Source: Ancylobacter pratisalsi (GTDB taxonomy: Bacteria; Pseudomonadota; Alphaproteobacteria; Rhizobiales; Xanthobacteraceae). From it: a DNA stretch of 64,000 nucleotides. The DNA lies in contig NZ_CP048630.1 of assembly GCF_010669125.1 (NCBI RefSeq), positions 372,001 to 436,000 on the forward strand. Direction: 5' to 3'. Below the pieces are notes generated by a model that was not told the DNA's origin, did no database searches, and saw nothing but the letters and a program-made list of their open reading frames with translations. This document shows, one piece after another, positions 46,470 to 56,675 of the stretch; positions within the stretch are counted from its first letter, which is position 1; the number at the start of each line of letters is the position of its first letter. The translations under genes were made by a program, and so were the position numbers.

Positions 46470-47501
46470 TCACATGAACAGCTTGTCGCCGCTCATCCCG
46501 GCATAAAGGCTCGCGACCTGTTCGCCATAGCCGTTGTAGATCACGGTCGGCCGGCGCTCGCCGGTGCCGATGTCGCGCTCCGTGGCCTGGCTCCAGCGCG
46601 GATGCGGGACATCTGGGTTCACATTGGCCCAGAACCCGTATTCCCGGCCCTGGATCTTCTCCCACAACCCGACCGGCTGTTCGGCGACGAAGGAAATCCG
46701 CACGATCGACTTCACCGACTTGAAGCCGTACTTCCACGGCACCGCGAGCCGCAGCGGCGCGCCGAACTGATTGGGCGCGGGCTTGCCGTAGACGCCGGTG
46801 ACAAAGAAGGCGAGGTCGTTGGTCGCCTCCGCCATGGTCAGTCCGTCGACATAGGGCCAGGGATAGGTGAAGCGCCGCTGCCCGGCCGCGACGTCCGGGT
46901 TCATGAAGGTTTCCATGCGGACGAATTTCGCGCTGGAGAGCGGCTTCGCGAAGGCGACGAGTTCCTTCACCGGAAAGCCGGTCCAAGGCACCGCCATCGA
47001 CCACGCCTCGACGCAGCGGTGACGGTAGAGCCGCTCCTCCAGAGGCATCGCGCGGATGATGTCGTCGATGCCGACCTCACGCTCCTTCTCCACCAGGCCG
47101 TCGATCTTCACGGTCCAGGGCCGGCGCGGCATCTTCGCCGCGACGTCGGCGATCTGGTAGTTGGAGCGCTCGGAGCCGAACTCGTAGAAATTGTTGTAGT
47201 TCGCGCTGATGTCCTCCGGCGTGATCGGCCGTTCGAGGGTGAAGGCGTCGTTGTGCCGGGCGGGATAGAGATCCCGGGTCGGGTCGTTGGCGGGGTCGCC
47301 CGGCGCGGGACCGCTGGGCGCCTTGGCACCGCCCAGACCGAGCGCGTCGAGAAAGCCCGCGGCCTCGGCGCCGGCGGACAGGCCCACGGCACCGAGAAGA
47401 CCGGCGCCCGCACCCAGCAGGGCACGACGGGACATGTAGACGGATTCGGGGGTCGCCGCGCTTTCGGGCAGTTCCCACGATGGCCGACGGCGGATGTGCA
47501 T
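46470..47501 (-). CDS. msrP: Protein-methionine-sulfoxide reductase catalytic subunit MsrP
   Basis: MsrP (YedY) is a periplasmic molybdopterin enzyme that repairs oxidised methionines in envelope proteins. The 343-aa precursor has a twin-arginine signal (MSRRALLGAGAGLLGAVGLS). Family markers are YNNFYEFG, PWTVKIDGLVEKE, the Moco-ligand Cys in YRHRCVEAWSMAVPWTGFP, GLTMAEATNDLAFFVTGVYG, PLRLAVPWKYGFKSVKSIV and NPDVPHPRWSQATER. GAGGAG precedes the ATG. Its usual haem-membrane partner MsrQ is not adjacent on either side. Confidence 0.95.
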   Translation of the reverse strand: MHIRRRPSWELPESAATPESVYMSRRALLGAGAGLLGAVGLSAGAEAAGFLDALGLGGAKAPSGPAPGDPANDPTRDLYPARHNDAFTLERPITPEDISANYNNFYEFGSERSNYQIADVAAKMPRRPWTVKIDGLVEKEREVGIDDIIRAMPLEERLYRHRCVEAWSMAVPWTGFPVKELVAFAKPLSSAKFVRMETFMNPDVAAGQRRFTYPWPYVDGLTMAEATNDLAFFVTGVYGKPAPNQFGAPLRLAVPWKYGFKSVKSIVRISFVAEQPVGLWEKIQGREYGFWANVNPDVPHPRWSQATERDIGTGERRPTVIYNGYGEQVASLYAGMSGDKLFM

Positions 47502-47638
47502 GGCGATCTCCTCAAGCAGTGACAGGGAGAATACGCGCGCGGGACCCAATCTATTTCACGCCGGCCTTCAACTAACCGTGCATTTGGAGAAAAAAGTGCC
47601 GGCGGCGCCCCACGGCACCGCCGGCGACCTTCACGTCA

Positions 47639-48136
47639 TCAGTTCGAGCGCAGGGACAGGCTGCCGACGCCGACCGCGAGGTTGACGCCGGTCTGGCCTT
47701 CGATGCTGAACGGCTGCAGCGCGATGGTGCTCTTGGAGCCACCCACCAGCACGTTGCCGGCGGCGCCGATGCCAAGCGCCACGCTGCCGGACACGCCGAC
47801 ATACTTGCCGTCGAGGTCGCCCGACTGCACGCCGCGCGAGGGCGCCAGGACGGACCACAGCAGCGTGTTGCGGCCGGTGACGCCGACGTCGAGGCCCCAG
47901 CGGCGGATGGTGCCCTCATAAGTATAGGTGGCGCCGCGATGGGTCTTGAAGGTGCAGTCGAGCGTCCGCTTGGAGCCGATGATGAAGCTCACCGACTTGC
48001 TGCCGACGCAGGACAGCATGCCGACTTCGACACGCTTGGTCGGGGCGGGAGCGGGAGCAGCGGCGGCAAGACTGACGCCGGCGCCGACGACGAGCGCGGC
48101 GGCCAGAAGCCCGCGCGACAGTACAGTACGGATCAT
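47639..48136 (-). CDS. DUF992 domain-containing exported protein
   Basis: A 165-aa precursor with signal peptide (LLAAALVVGAGVSLAAAAP). The DUF992 signature is VEVGMLSCVGSKSVSFIIGS, then LDCTFKTHRGATYTYEGTIRRWGLDVGVT, which contains the two conserved cysteines that probably form a disulfide. GDLDGKYVGVSGSVALGIGAAGNVLVGGS follows in two stretches. The family is common in Hyphomicrobiales and its function is unknown. GGGAGTG stands seven bases before the ATG. It lies between aspartate aminotransferase and msrP as an independent leftward gene. Confidence 0.88.
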   Translation of the reverse strand: MIRTVLSRGLLAAALVVGAGVSLAAAAPAPAPTKRVEVGMLSCVGSKSVSFIIGSKRTLDCTFKTHRGATYTYEGTIRRWGLDVGVTGRNTLLWSVLAPSRGVQSGDLDGKYVGVSGSVALGIGAAGNVLVGGSKSTIALQPFSIEGQTGVNLAVGVGSLSLRSN

Positions 48137-48245
48137 AAAGGTCACTCCCTGGGGCACGCGCGGCCGGTTCGGGCGAACCAGCGATGGAATGCGCGCGGCG
48201 ATGTCCGGCCGGTGCGAATGCCCGGCCGGACAGGGAGATATTACC

Positions 48246-49481
<1,236 letters not shown>

Positions 49482-49593
49482 CTAGTCGAGCCCTTGCGCA
49501 CTCGCAAGCGATTCCCCACCTGCTGCCGGGCCCGACGATGCGTTACTCTGACGCCCTTGCCGGGATTCGTTCGGGGATGACGGGACGTCACGC

Positions 49594-50283
49594 GTGTTCA
49601 AGCTCCATGCCATGCAGAGCTCCGGCAATTGCTACAAGGTGTTGCTGGCCCTCGCCAAACTCGGCGTTCCCTTCACGCTGGTCGATGTCGACATCCTGCG
49701 CGGCGAGAATCGCACGCCTGAATTCCTGATGAAAAATCCCGAAGGCCGGGTGCCGCTGCTGCAGCTGCCCGGCGGGCGCTTCCTGGCCGAATCCAACGCG
49801 ATCCTGTTCTACCTCGCCGAGGGTACGCACCTGTTGCCGCAGGCGCCGCTGGCGCGCGCGGAGGTGCTGCGCTGGATGTTCTTCGAGCAGCACAGCCACG
49901 AGCCCGCCATCGGCGCCGCGCGCTTCTGGCTGAAGCTGGTGCGTGGCGGGCGCGAACTGCGCACCCACGACATGGATCGATGGATGGAGGATGGCTATGC
50001 GGCGCTGGGCGTGATGGAGCGCCACCTCGGGCGGCGGCGCTTTTTCGCCGAGGAGACGCTCACCATCGCGGACATCGCGCTGTTCGCCCACACCCATGTG
50101 GCGGAAGAAGGCGAGTTCGACCTCGCCCCCTTTCCGGCGGTCCGGAACTGGTTGGAGCGGGTGAAGGCCGACCCCGGCCATGTCGCCATGGACTGGCGTC
50201 CGCAGACCCCCCAGGACGTGGCGACAGGCGCGCTGGCCGACGTGGCGGCGCCGCTGGAAACTGAGAAGGTAAACGGGGCTTAA
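49594..50283 (+). CDS. Glutathione S-transferase family protein
   Basis: A 229-aa cytosolic GST with a GTG start. The thioredoxin-fold N-terminal domain has MQSSGNCYKVLLALAKLGVPF with the likely glutathione-activating Ser, NPEGRVPLLQLPGG with the cis-proline, and LAESNAILFYLAEG with the conserved Glu-Ser of the G-site. The C-terminal helical domain includes ETLTIADIALFAHTHVAEE with the N-capping box Asp. The substrate is unknown. It stands between divergent aspC and a small membrane protein. Confidence 0.9.
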   Translation: MFKLHAMQSSGNCYKVLLALAKLGVPFTLVDVDILRGENRTPEFLMKNPEGRVPLLQLPGGRFLAESNAILFYLAEGTHLLPQAPLARAEVLRWMFFEQHSHEPAIGAARFWLKLVRGGRELRTHDMDRWMEDGYAALGVMERHLGRRRFFAEETLTIADIALFAHTHVAEEGEFDLAPFPAVRNWLERVKADPGHVAMDWRPQTPQDVATGALADVAAPLETEKVNGA

Positions 50284-50410
50284 CCTTTTGCCCTGAAATG
50301 GCCCTGAAATGGCGCCGGCTCGCGCAAAGTCGCGCCGAAGCCGGGTCGGGATCGGATGCGAATCTCCCTTTCGTCAGACAGACGAACCGCCCATTGGAAG
50401 GGACTTCGCC

Positions 50411-50719
50411 ATGCCGCGTCACACTGCCGAACTGGCCGCCCCCCGTCACACGACGGGCCGTCGTCTTCGCCGCGCGCTGCTGGAAGCCGGCCTCGTGCTT
50501 TCGCTGACACTCGCCATCGTGGCCGTGCTCTGCATGTTCGGCCTCCAGCGCGTCTCCGCCTTGGAAATCCACCCCGCCGCCGCCAGCGACGCCCGGATCG
50601 CCATGGGTGCGGTGCTGCTCGCCGGCTTCGTGGGCATGTGCGGCCTCACCAGCTTCATGCTGCGCAGCACGCTGCAGCCGGACGCGCGCGACGCCGCCTC
50701 CCGCCGCCGCGAGGGCTGA
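50411..50719 (+). CDS. Small two-helix membrane protein of unknown function
   Basis: A 102-aa protein. A basic cytoplasmic N-terminus (HTTGRRLRRALLEAG) precedes a first helix (LVLSLTLAIVAVLCMFGLQ), a short periplasmic loop with EIHPAAASDAR, a second helix (IAMGAVLLAGFVGMCGLTSF) and an Arg-rich tail. GAAGGGACTT stands just before the ATG. I do not recognise a family. It lies 127 bp after the GST gene and 78 bp before the sugar dehydrogenase gene, same strand. Confidence 0.6.
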   Translation: MPRHTAELAAPRHTTGRRLRRALLEAGLVLSLTLAIVAVLCMFGLQRVSALEIHPAAASDARIAMGAVLLAGFVGMCGLTSFMLRSTLQPDARDAASRRREG

Positions 50720-50797
50720 GCCCCTCGCCGCCGCTGGCGCGCCATCACGGCGTTTTCAGGCGGGGTGTATTGGCGCGGTGCGTGCCGTGATCTAACC

Positions 50798-51988
50798 ATG
50801 CGCGACCCGATCGCATTGCGGAGCGCAGATTTGAGGACCGTTTCCCGTCTCACCTTCCTCGCCGGCGCCTTCGCCCTTCTCTTTGGCGCGGTCCCGGCCC
50901 CGGCGCAGGAAAGCGTGACGGTGAACAGTTCCGCCGGGCCACTGACGGTGGAAACCGTCGCCGGCGGGCTCGATCATCCCTGGTCGCTCGCCTTCCTCCC
51001 GGACGGACGCATGCTGGTGACCGAGCGCAGCGGAAAGCTGCGCATCGTCCGCCGCAGCGGCACCGTCTCGGCACCCGTCGCCGGCCTGCCGCCGGTCTAT
51101 GCCCGCGGCCAGGGCGGCCTGCTCGACGTGGTGCTCGCGCCCGACTTCGACATGAGTCGAATGGTCTATTTCTCCTATGCGGAACCGCGCGAAGGCTCGT
51201 CCGGCACCAGCGTCGCGCGCGGCAAGCTGGTGGAGGACGCGGGCAGCGCCCGGCTCGACAATGTGGAGGTGATCTTCCGCCAGCAGCACGCCGTGGGCGG
51301 CAGCGCGCATTACGGCTCGCGCCTCGTCTTCGCCCGCGACGGCACGCTCTTCGTCACCCTTGGCGACCGCTTCAGCGAGCGTGACCAGGCCCAGCGGCTC
51401 TCCAACCATCTCGGCAAGATCGTGCGCATCCGGCCGGACGGCAGCGCGCCGCAGGACAACCCGTTCGCCAAGCTGGCGAATGCGCGGCCGGAAATCTGGA
51501 GCTACGGCCACCGCAATGTGCAGGGCGCCGCGCTCGACCCGCAGACGGGGCGGCTGTGGACCATCGAGCATGGCGCGCGCGGGGGCGACGAGCTGAACCA
51601 TCCCGAGGCCGGAAAGAACTATGGCTGGCCGGTCATCACCTATGGGCGCGACTATAGCGGCCTCTCCATCGGCGAAGGCACCCAGAAGGACGGCATGGAG
51701 CCGCCGGTGAAGTACTGGGACCCTTCCATCGCGCCGTCGGGACTGGCCTTCTACACCGGCGACCTGATCGCGCCGTGGAAGGGCGACCTGTTCACGGGCG
51801 CGCTTGCCGGACAGCGGCTGGTGCGGCTGCGGCTGGACCCGGCGCGTGAGCATGTGGTCGGGGAGGAAGTGCTGCTGGGTGACTTCGGCGAGCGCATCCG
51901 CGATGTCCGCCAGGGCCCGGACGGGGCGCTGTGGCTGCTCACCGACAACGCGCCCGGGCGCCTGCTGCGCCTCGCCCCGGCGGACTGA
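50798..51988 (+). CDS. PQQ-dependent sugar dehydrogenase (YliI/Asd type), exported
   Basis: A periplasmic six-bladed beta-propeller that oxidises aldoses with pyrroloquinoline quinone and calcium. After a signal peptide ending near AVPAPAQ, markers are GGLDHPWSLAFLPDGRMLVTER, YARGQGGLLDVVLAPDF, SRLVFARDGTLFVTLGDRF, YGHRNVQGAALDPQTGRLW and EHGARGGDELNHPEAGKNYGW (split). A TTG at 50831 with GGAG eight bases ahead would give a tidier signal peptide than ATG 50798, so the start is open. No PQQ synthesis genes are in the window. Confidence 0.9.
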   Translation: MRDPIALRSADLRTVSRLTFLAGAFALLFGAVPAPAQESVTVNSSAGPLTVETVAGGLDHPWSLAFLPDGRMLVTERSGKLRIVRRSGTVSAPVAGLPPVYARGQGGLLDVVLAPDFDMSRMVYFSYAEPREGSSGTSVARGKLVEDAGSARLDNVEVIFRQQHAVGGSAHYGSRLVFARDGTLFVTLGDRFSERDQAQRLSNHLGKIVRIRPDGSAPQDNPFAKLANARPEIWSYGHRNVQGAALDPQTGRLWTIEHGARGGDELNHPEAGKNYGWPVITYGRDYSGLSIGEGTQKDGMEPPVKYWDPSIAPSGLAFYTGDLIAPWKGDLFTGALAGQRLVRLRLDPAREHVVGEEVLLGDFGERIRDVRQGPDGALWLLTDNAPGRLLRLAPAD

Positions 51989-51995
51989 GCGCGCC

Positions 51996-52349
51996 TCACC
52001 ACTTCTGAAAGATGAAATAGGCGCCCACCGCGATGAAGGCGAAGCCAATCAGGTGATTCCAGTGCAGCGGCTCCTTCAGCCACAGCACCGAGAAGCCGGC
52101 GAACACGATGAGGGTGATCACCTCCTGCATCGTCTTCAGCTCCGCCGTCGAATAGACCATCGAGCCGTACCGGTTGGCCGGCACGGCGAGGCAGTATTCG
52201 AACAGAGCGATACCCCAGCTGGCGACGATCGCGATCAGCAGCGGCGCCGAGGTGTGCTTGAGGTGGCCGTACCACGCGAACGTCATGAACACGTTCGAGG
52301 CGAACAGCAGGAAGATCGGCAGCAGGGCCGGCGACAGCAGCGAGGTCAT
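51996..52349 (-). CDS. DUF486 / DMT-family small membrane protein
   Basis: A 117-aa inner-membrane protein with four helices, the DUF486 branch of the drug/metabolite transporter group. MTSLLSPALLPIFLLFASNV opens the first, and FMTFAWYGHLK, FEYCLAVPANRYGS, LKTMQEVITLIVFAGFSV and WNHLIGFAFIAVGAYFIF are typical of the family. The residues encoded upstream to 52526 overlap piuC antiframe and were not used. Function unknown. It converges on the sugar dehydrogenase gene 7 bp away. Confidence 0.88.
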   Translation of the reverse strand: MTSLLSPALLPIFLLFASNVFMTFAWYGHLKHTSAPLLIAIVASWGIALFEYCLAVPANRYGSMVYSTAELKTMQEVITLIVFAGFSVLWLKEPLHWNHLIGFAFIAVGAYFIFQKW

Positions 52350-52410
52350 GGGTGGGATTCCGATGGGCGATTCTGGGAAGCTCGACCGCCCGCCCCGGCC
52401 CGTCAACTCC

Positions 52411-53094
52411 TCACAGCTCGGCCCAGCTTCGCACCAGATTATGGTAAACATTGGCCAGCGCGAGCACGGCGGGATCCTCGTCCGGCAGCTTGGTGCGCGT
52501 CGCCATGATCGCCATGTCGAGGTCATAGAGCATCGCGCGCTGGCCCTGGTCGCGAATCATCGACTGCGACCAGAAGAACGAACCCCAGCGGCTGCCGCGC
52601 GTGATCTCGTTGACCGAGTGCAGGCTGGTGGCGGGGTACACCACCGCGTGGCCGGCGGGCAGCTTCACCTCCTGAGCGCCATAGGCGTCCTCGATCACGA
52701 GTTCACCGCCATCATACTCGGCCGGATCGGTGAGGAAGATGGTGGTCGAAACATCCGCGCGCAGGCGCTGGCCGGTGCCGGGAATGGAGCGTATCGAACC
52801 GTCGACATGGGCGCCGAACTTCATGCCCACATCGTAGCGGTTGAACATCGGCGGCAGCACGCGCAGCGGCATCGCCGCGGAATTGAAGATCGGGTTGCGC
52901 CCCAGCGCGCGCAGGATCACGTCGCCCAGTTCCTGCGCCTCGCGCGATTCCACCGGAATCTGCAGGTTGAATTTCGACTTCGCCGCCTGCGGACCGGCGC
53001 TCACGCGCCCGTCCACCCAGGGCGAGGCGTCGAGAACGGCCCGGCAATGGGCCACTTCCTCCGGGGTGAGGATGTCGGGGATCTGGATCAGCAT
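52411..53094 (-). CDS. piuC: Fe(II)/2-oxoglutarate-dependent hydroxylase PiuC (PKHD type)
   Basis: A 227-aa cytoplasmic dioxygenase associated with siderophore-receptor operons. MLIQIPDILTPEEVAHCRAV opens the fold. The iron ligands are in FGAHVDGSIRS (His-x-Asp) and ATSLHSVNEITRGSRWGSFFW (distal His and the 2-oxoglutarate Arg). The C-terminal YDLDMAIM and HNLVRSWAEL are family features. It follows the TonB receptor gene on the same strand, 106 bp away, with a terminator in between. The hydroxylation substrate is unknown. No clear Shine-Dalgarno precedes the ATG. Confidence 0.93.
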   Translation of the reverse strand: MLIQIPDILTPEEVAHCRAVLDASPWVDGRVSAGPQAAKSKFNLQIPVESREAQELGDVILRALGRNPIFNSAAMPLRVLPPMFNRYDVGMKFGAHVDGSIRSIPGTGQRLRADVSTTIFLTDPAEYDGGELVIEDAYGAQEVKLPAGHAVVYPATSLHSVNEITRGSRWGSFFWSQSMIRDQGQRAMLYDLDMAIMATRTKLPDEDPAVLALANVYHNLVRSWAEL

Positions 53095-53117
53095 GGGCAA
53101 CGTCCAAACAGCGGGAG

Positions 53118-53165
53118 GAGAAAACAAAAAGAGGGGAAAGCAGGCACGTGCCTGCCCTCCCCCAA
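53118..53165 (-). terminator. Intercistronic terminator between the TonB receptor gene and piuC
   Basis: The 16-base palindrome at 53140-53155 (GCAGGCAC then GTGCCTGC) folds to a six-pair stem with loop ACGT. It can extend through a short internal loop to GGGGGA/TCCCC. On the minus strand it is followed by TCTTTTTGTTTTC. It begins ~45 bases after the receptor stop and ends ~25 bases before piuC, so piuC would be expressed by read-through or from its own start. Confidence 0.65.
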
Positions 53166-53200
53166 TTTGAAGCGGTCGATCGAAAACGAGGGGCGCCTGA

Positions 53201-55510
53201 TCAGAAGGTCGCGCCCACCGTAAGGGTGAAGGTGCGGCCCGAGGCCGGGACGGCGCGGTTGCCCCAGCCGGCGGCGTAGTTCAGCTCGTCGGTCAGGTTG
53301 TAGGCATTGAGCGCCACCCGGTAATTGTCCTTCTCGTAGGACACCAGCGCGTCCAGCGAGAAGGTCTCGGGAATGATCGCGGTGTTGGCGGTGTTGGTGT
53401 AGTACTCGTCGGCGTAGGTCACGCCCGCGCCCACCAGCAGCTGGCCCGGAATCTGGTGGAAGGCCTTGCTGAGATTGTAGGTCGTCCACAGAGTGAAGTT
53501 GTTCGTCGAGACGAAGGGCACCTCGTTGCCGACATACTCATCCGTCGTCGAGGTCATGATCTCGCTGTCGTAATAGGCGTAGGACGCCTGGATCGACCAT
53601 GCCTCGGTGATGGTGCCGGTGAGGCCCAGTTCCACGCCCTGCACGCGCTGGTTCTCACCGGTCTCGACCGTGTCGCCGGTCACCGGGTCGGTATAGAAGG
53701 CGTTGCTCTTGTCGGTGCGGAACAGCGCGCCGGTCACGCCCAGCTTGCCCTCCAGGAACGACACCTTGAAGCCGGCCTCCCAGGTCTCGTTATCCTCGGG
53801 GTCGAGATCCTGCTGGTCGGCATTGACCACGGTGATGTCGTTGGTCGGGAACGCGCCCTGCGGGGTGAAGGACTTGGCCCAGCTCACATAATAGGTCTGG
53901 AACTGTGTCGGCTCCCAGATCACGCTGACCTTCGGGCTCCAGAAGGTGGTGTGGCTGTCCGCGTTCACCCACTGCCCGCCGCCCGTCGTGGTCCAATAGG
54001 AATAGTCGGACGAATAGCTGTCGTAGCGCGCACCGGCGAGCAGCGAGATCTGGTCGGTGAACCAAACCCGGTCGCTGATGAAGGCGCCGAAATCATTGGC
54101 CGAGGAATCCCGCTGGCCGTTGTTGCCGTAGGGGTTCGAGTAGAGATAGTAGCCCGTGGTGTTCTCGTAGACCGGGTTCCAGATCGTCGAGGTGCCCTTG
54201 TCGCCCGCAACGGAAACCAGCGTGCGCTCGCTCGACGTCGTGTTGAGGTCGATGCCCGCGACCAGTTCGTGGCGCAGGGCCCCGGTCTCGAACTTCGCGG
54301 TCAGGGTGGTGATGTTCTGGACGCTCCAGCTCTCCTGATAATAGCCGGGATTGCCGCCGCCGAAGCTGATGTCGGGATCCATGCCGGCGAAGAACTGGCC
54401 GGTGCAGCTCGCCGCATACTGGGCTTCCGTCGGCGTCGAGCCACGGCTGCCGCCGGTGGAGCAGCCCGGAACCGTGGTCGCGAAATCACGGGTGTAGTAG
54501 CCGAAGCGGGTGTCGTTCGAGACGGTGAGCCAGTCGTTGACTTCCTTCTTGAAGTTCACCGTCAGCATGTTGACGTCGGTCACGTCCTGGTCGGTCACCT
54601 TGCCGTAGAACGTGTCGCGCGGCACGCCGAACTCCGTCACCGGCTGGCCCAGCGAGCCGAAGCGCGCGACGTCGCCGAACTGCGGGGTGACGACGGGCAC
54701 GCCGTAATCGGGCGTGCGCTCGCCGTGCTGGTACAGGTAGTTGACGTGCAGCGTCTGGTCGGTGCCGAGGCCAAAGCCGACATCGGCCATGACGCCATAG
54801 CGGTTCGACTCGACATGGTTGCGGTCGGCGACGTCCTGCTCGTTCACCATGCCGACGATGCGGATGGCCGAGGTGTCGCCGAACTGCTTGTTGATGTCGA
54901 ACACGCCGCGATAGAGCGGGCCGCTGCCGAACTGGCCCTCGACATCATATTTGTCGCCCAGATGCGCCGCCTTCAGCGTGGAGTTGATGGCGCCGCCCGT
55001 CGTGCCGACGCCGAAGCTCTCGGAGGTCGAGCCCTTGAACACCTCGACGCTCTCATAGGCGAAGCTGTCGCGGACATAGACGCCGAAATCGCGCAGGCCG
55101 TTGATGTAGATGTCGCCCTTGGCCTGGAAGCCGCGAATGCGGAACTGGTCGCCATTCATGCCACCGCCGCCCTCGCCGATGCCGGAGGTGACGCCGGGAA
55201 CGTTGCGCAGCGCCTGCTCCAGCGTGGTGACGCCCTGCTGCTGCATGGTCTGCTGGGTGATGACCTGAACGGTCTGCGGCGTGTCCTGCACCGTGCCGGG
55301 CAGGCGCGACAGGCCGGTGGACGCTTCGAGCGTGTTCGCCGGCGAGCCATCACCTTCCACGGTGATGGTGGAGAGCTCCTCACCCAGCGTTGAGTCGGCG
55401 GCTTCCTGCGCCACCGCCCCGAACATCGGTATTGCCGACATCGTTACAGCAAGCCCGGCCGTCAAAGCAGCATTAGGAGCCTGCGACCGAAGCGTTCTCA
55501 AAGTTTTCAT
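53201..55510 (-). CDS. TonB-dependent siderophore receptor (Fiu/PiuA type)
   Basis: A 769-aa outer-membrane receptor for ferric, probably catecholate, siderophores. Signal peptide to VAQEA, then the plug domain (residues ~70-190) with QDTPQTVQVITQQTMQQQGV, LEQALRNVPGVTSGIGEGGGG and FRIRGFQAKGDIYINGLRDF (each in part). A 22-strand barrel follows, ending in the family signature RTFTLTVGATF with terminal Phe. A predicted disulfide loop lies at VPGCSTGG...AASCTGQFF. Pairing with piuC and a nearby Sel1 gene matches the Fiu-PiuC iron-uptake unit. Start ATG 55510 is preferred to TTG 55519. Confidence 0.93.
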   Translation of the reverse strand: MKTLRTLRSQAPNAALTAGLAVTMSAIPMFGAVAQEAADSTLGEELSTITVEGDGSPANTLEASTGLSRLPGTVQDTPQTVQVITQQTMQQQGVTTLEQALRNVPGVTSGIGEGGGGMNGDQFRIRGFQAKGDIYINGLRDFGVYVRDSFAYESVEVFKGSTSESFGVGTTGGAINSTLKAAHLGDKYDVEGQFGSGPLYRGVFDINKQFGDTSAIRIVGMVNEQDVADRNHVESNRYGVMADVGFGLGTDQTLHVNYLYQHGERTPDYGVPVVTPQFGDVARFGSLGQPVTEFGVPRDTFYGKVTDQDVTDVNMLTVNFKKEVNDWLTVSNDTRFGYYTRDFATTVPGCSTGGSRGSTPTEAQYAASCTGQFFAGMDPDISFGGGNPGYYQESWSVQNITTLTAKFETGALRHELVAGIDLNTTSSERTLVSVAGDKGTSTIWNPVYENTTGYYLYSNPYGNNGQRDSSANDFGAFISDRVWFTDQISLLAGARYDSYSSDYSYWTTTGGGQWVNADSHTTFWSPKVSVIWEPTQFQTYYVSWAKSFTPQGAFPTNDITVVNADQQDLDPEDNETWEAGFKVSFLEGKLGVTGALFRTDKSNAFYTDPVTGDTVETGENQRVQGVELGLTGTITEAWSIQASYAYYDSEIMTSTTDEYVGNEVPFVSTNNFTLWTTYNLSKAFHQIPGQLLVGAGVTYADEYYTNTANTAIIPETFSLDALVSYEKDNYRVALNAYNLTDELNYAAGWGNRAVPASGRTFTLTVGATF

Positions 55511-55766
55511 CTTGCCCAACCCCTTATTGGTATCTTTCTCGGTCTCCTATCCGTGATTCCAAGTGTCTTCAAACATTATGTTTTTTATCTATTCCAATGA
55601 CGACTTGAGCATTTCGCGTCCAGATTCATATTTTAATTATTCAAAACTAAATCTGCCGCGCGCTACTTGTTGGTTTCCGAACATGGACCTTATGTAACTC
55701 AACGAAATTTCGATTGCCGGCTGACGCGCCACCGTCGCCGCGCCGCCCGGAGCACGCCGTCCCGCC
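55511..55766. other. AT-rich divergent promoter region between the TonB receptor and Sel1 genes
   Basis: Roughly 55555-55660 is much more AT-rich than the surrounding genes, with runs such as TTATGTTTTTTATC. Iron control is expected here, but I could not find a convincing Irr ICE box, RirA-type IRO box or Fur box. An ICE-like half (TTTAGTTTT on the minus strand near 55645) is too weak to call. Confidence 0.45.
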
Positions 55767-56675
55767 ATGGCCGACCACTGGATTTCCTTCTCCGAACTGA
55801 AGCGAATGGGCCCCGATGTGTTGCGCGCGCGCATCAGTGAGGGACCCGAGCAGGCGGCCCACTGGGTGCGCGCGGCCGCGCTCAGCGGGCTGGTCAACGC
55901 GCAGCTCGCCTGGGGCCGGATGCTGGTGGACGGTCATGGCGTTCCGCGTGATCCGCAGGCCGGCTTTCGCTGGTTCTCCATTGCCGCGGGTTCGGGAAAC
56001 GCGGAGGCGATCAACATGGTGGGGCGCTGCCACGAATGCGGCTGGGGCGTCGAACGCGACCCCGTCGCCGCCGCGCGGCAGTATCGAACGGCGGCGGAGA
56101 AAGGCCACGCCTGGGCGCAGTTCAATCTCGCCACCCTGCTGCTCGGCGGCACCGACACCCCGGCCGAGCGGGATGAGGCGCTGCACTGGTATGTCCGCTC
56201 GGCACGCGCGGGCCACGCAAAGTCCGCCTCGATGGTTGGGCGTTTCCTTGAACATGGCTGGAACCGGCCGGCCCGGCCGGCGGCAGCGCTGCGCTGGTAT
56301 CGCCGCGGTGCCGAGGGCGACGACTATCGCGGCCAGTTCGACTATGCCCGTCTGCTGCTGGAGCGCACCGGCCGGCTCGACCTGGCCCTGCCCTGGTTCG
56401 CGCGCTCGGTGACGAACGGGGTGCCGTTGTTCTGCCGCGAGGTCGGCGAGGGACTGCGCCATGCCGGCGCGCCCGAATTGCGGCGGATTGCACTTGGCGC
56501 GCTGGAGCGGGCCTGCGCGAGCGGGGCCTCCGTGGACATGCGGCGCTACGCCAGCGCGCTGGCCGAAGGTCTGGGCGGCGAAGCGACACCGGAGGCCGCT
56601 AAAGCCGCGTTCGCTCGCGCCCGCGCAATTGAAGCCGCAAGCTCAGCAAGCACCGCATGTGTGCGAACTGACTAG
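55767..56675 (+). CDS. Sel1-like repeat protein
   Basis: A 302-aa soluble alpha-solenoid of about six Sel1/TPR-like repeats. Examples are AQLAWGRMLVDGHGVPRDPQ, AINMVGRCHECGWGVERDPV, AQFNLATLLLGGTDTPAERDE, SASMVGRFLEHGWNRPARPA and GQFDYARLLLERTGRLDLAL, each about 36 residues. No signal peptide, so cytoplasmic. Such proteins scaffold protein complexes. Similar Sel1 genes accompany Fiu-type receptor and piuC genes in several proteobacteria. Here it is divergent from them, sharing the AT-rich promoter region. Confidence 0.85.
   Translation: MADHWISFSELKRMGPDVLRARISEGPEQAAHWVRAAALSGLVNAQLAWGRMLVDGHGVPRDPQAGFRWFSIAAGSGNAEAINMVGRCHECGWGVERDPVAAARQYRTAAEKGHAWAQFNLATLLLGGTDTPAERDEALHWYVRSARAGHAKSASMVGRFLEHGWNRPARPAAALRWYRRGAEGDDYRGQFDYARLLLERTGRLDLALPWFARSVTNGVPLFCREVGEGLRHAGAPELRRIALGALERACASGASVDMRRYASALAEGLGGEATPEAAKAAFARARAIEAASSASTACVRTD

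Noticed and set aside
46280..46477. A 65-aa plus-strand frame across the candidate sRNA
   Set aside because: It reads through a very strong terminator and has no ribosome binding site.
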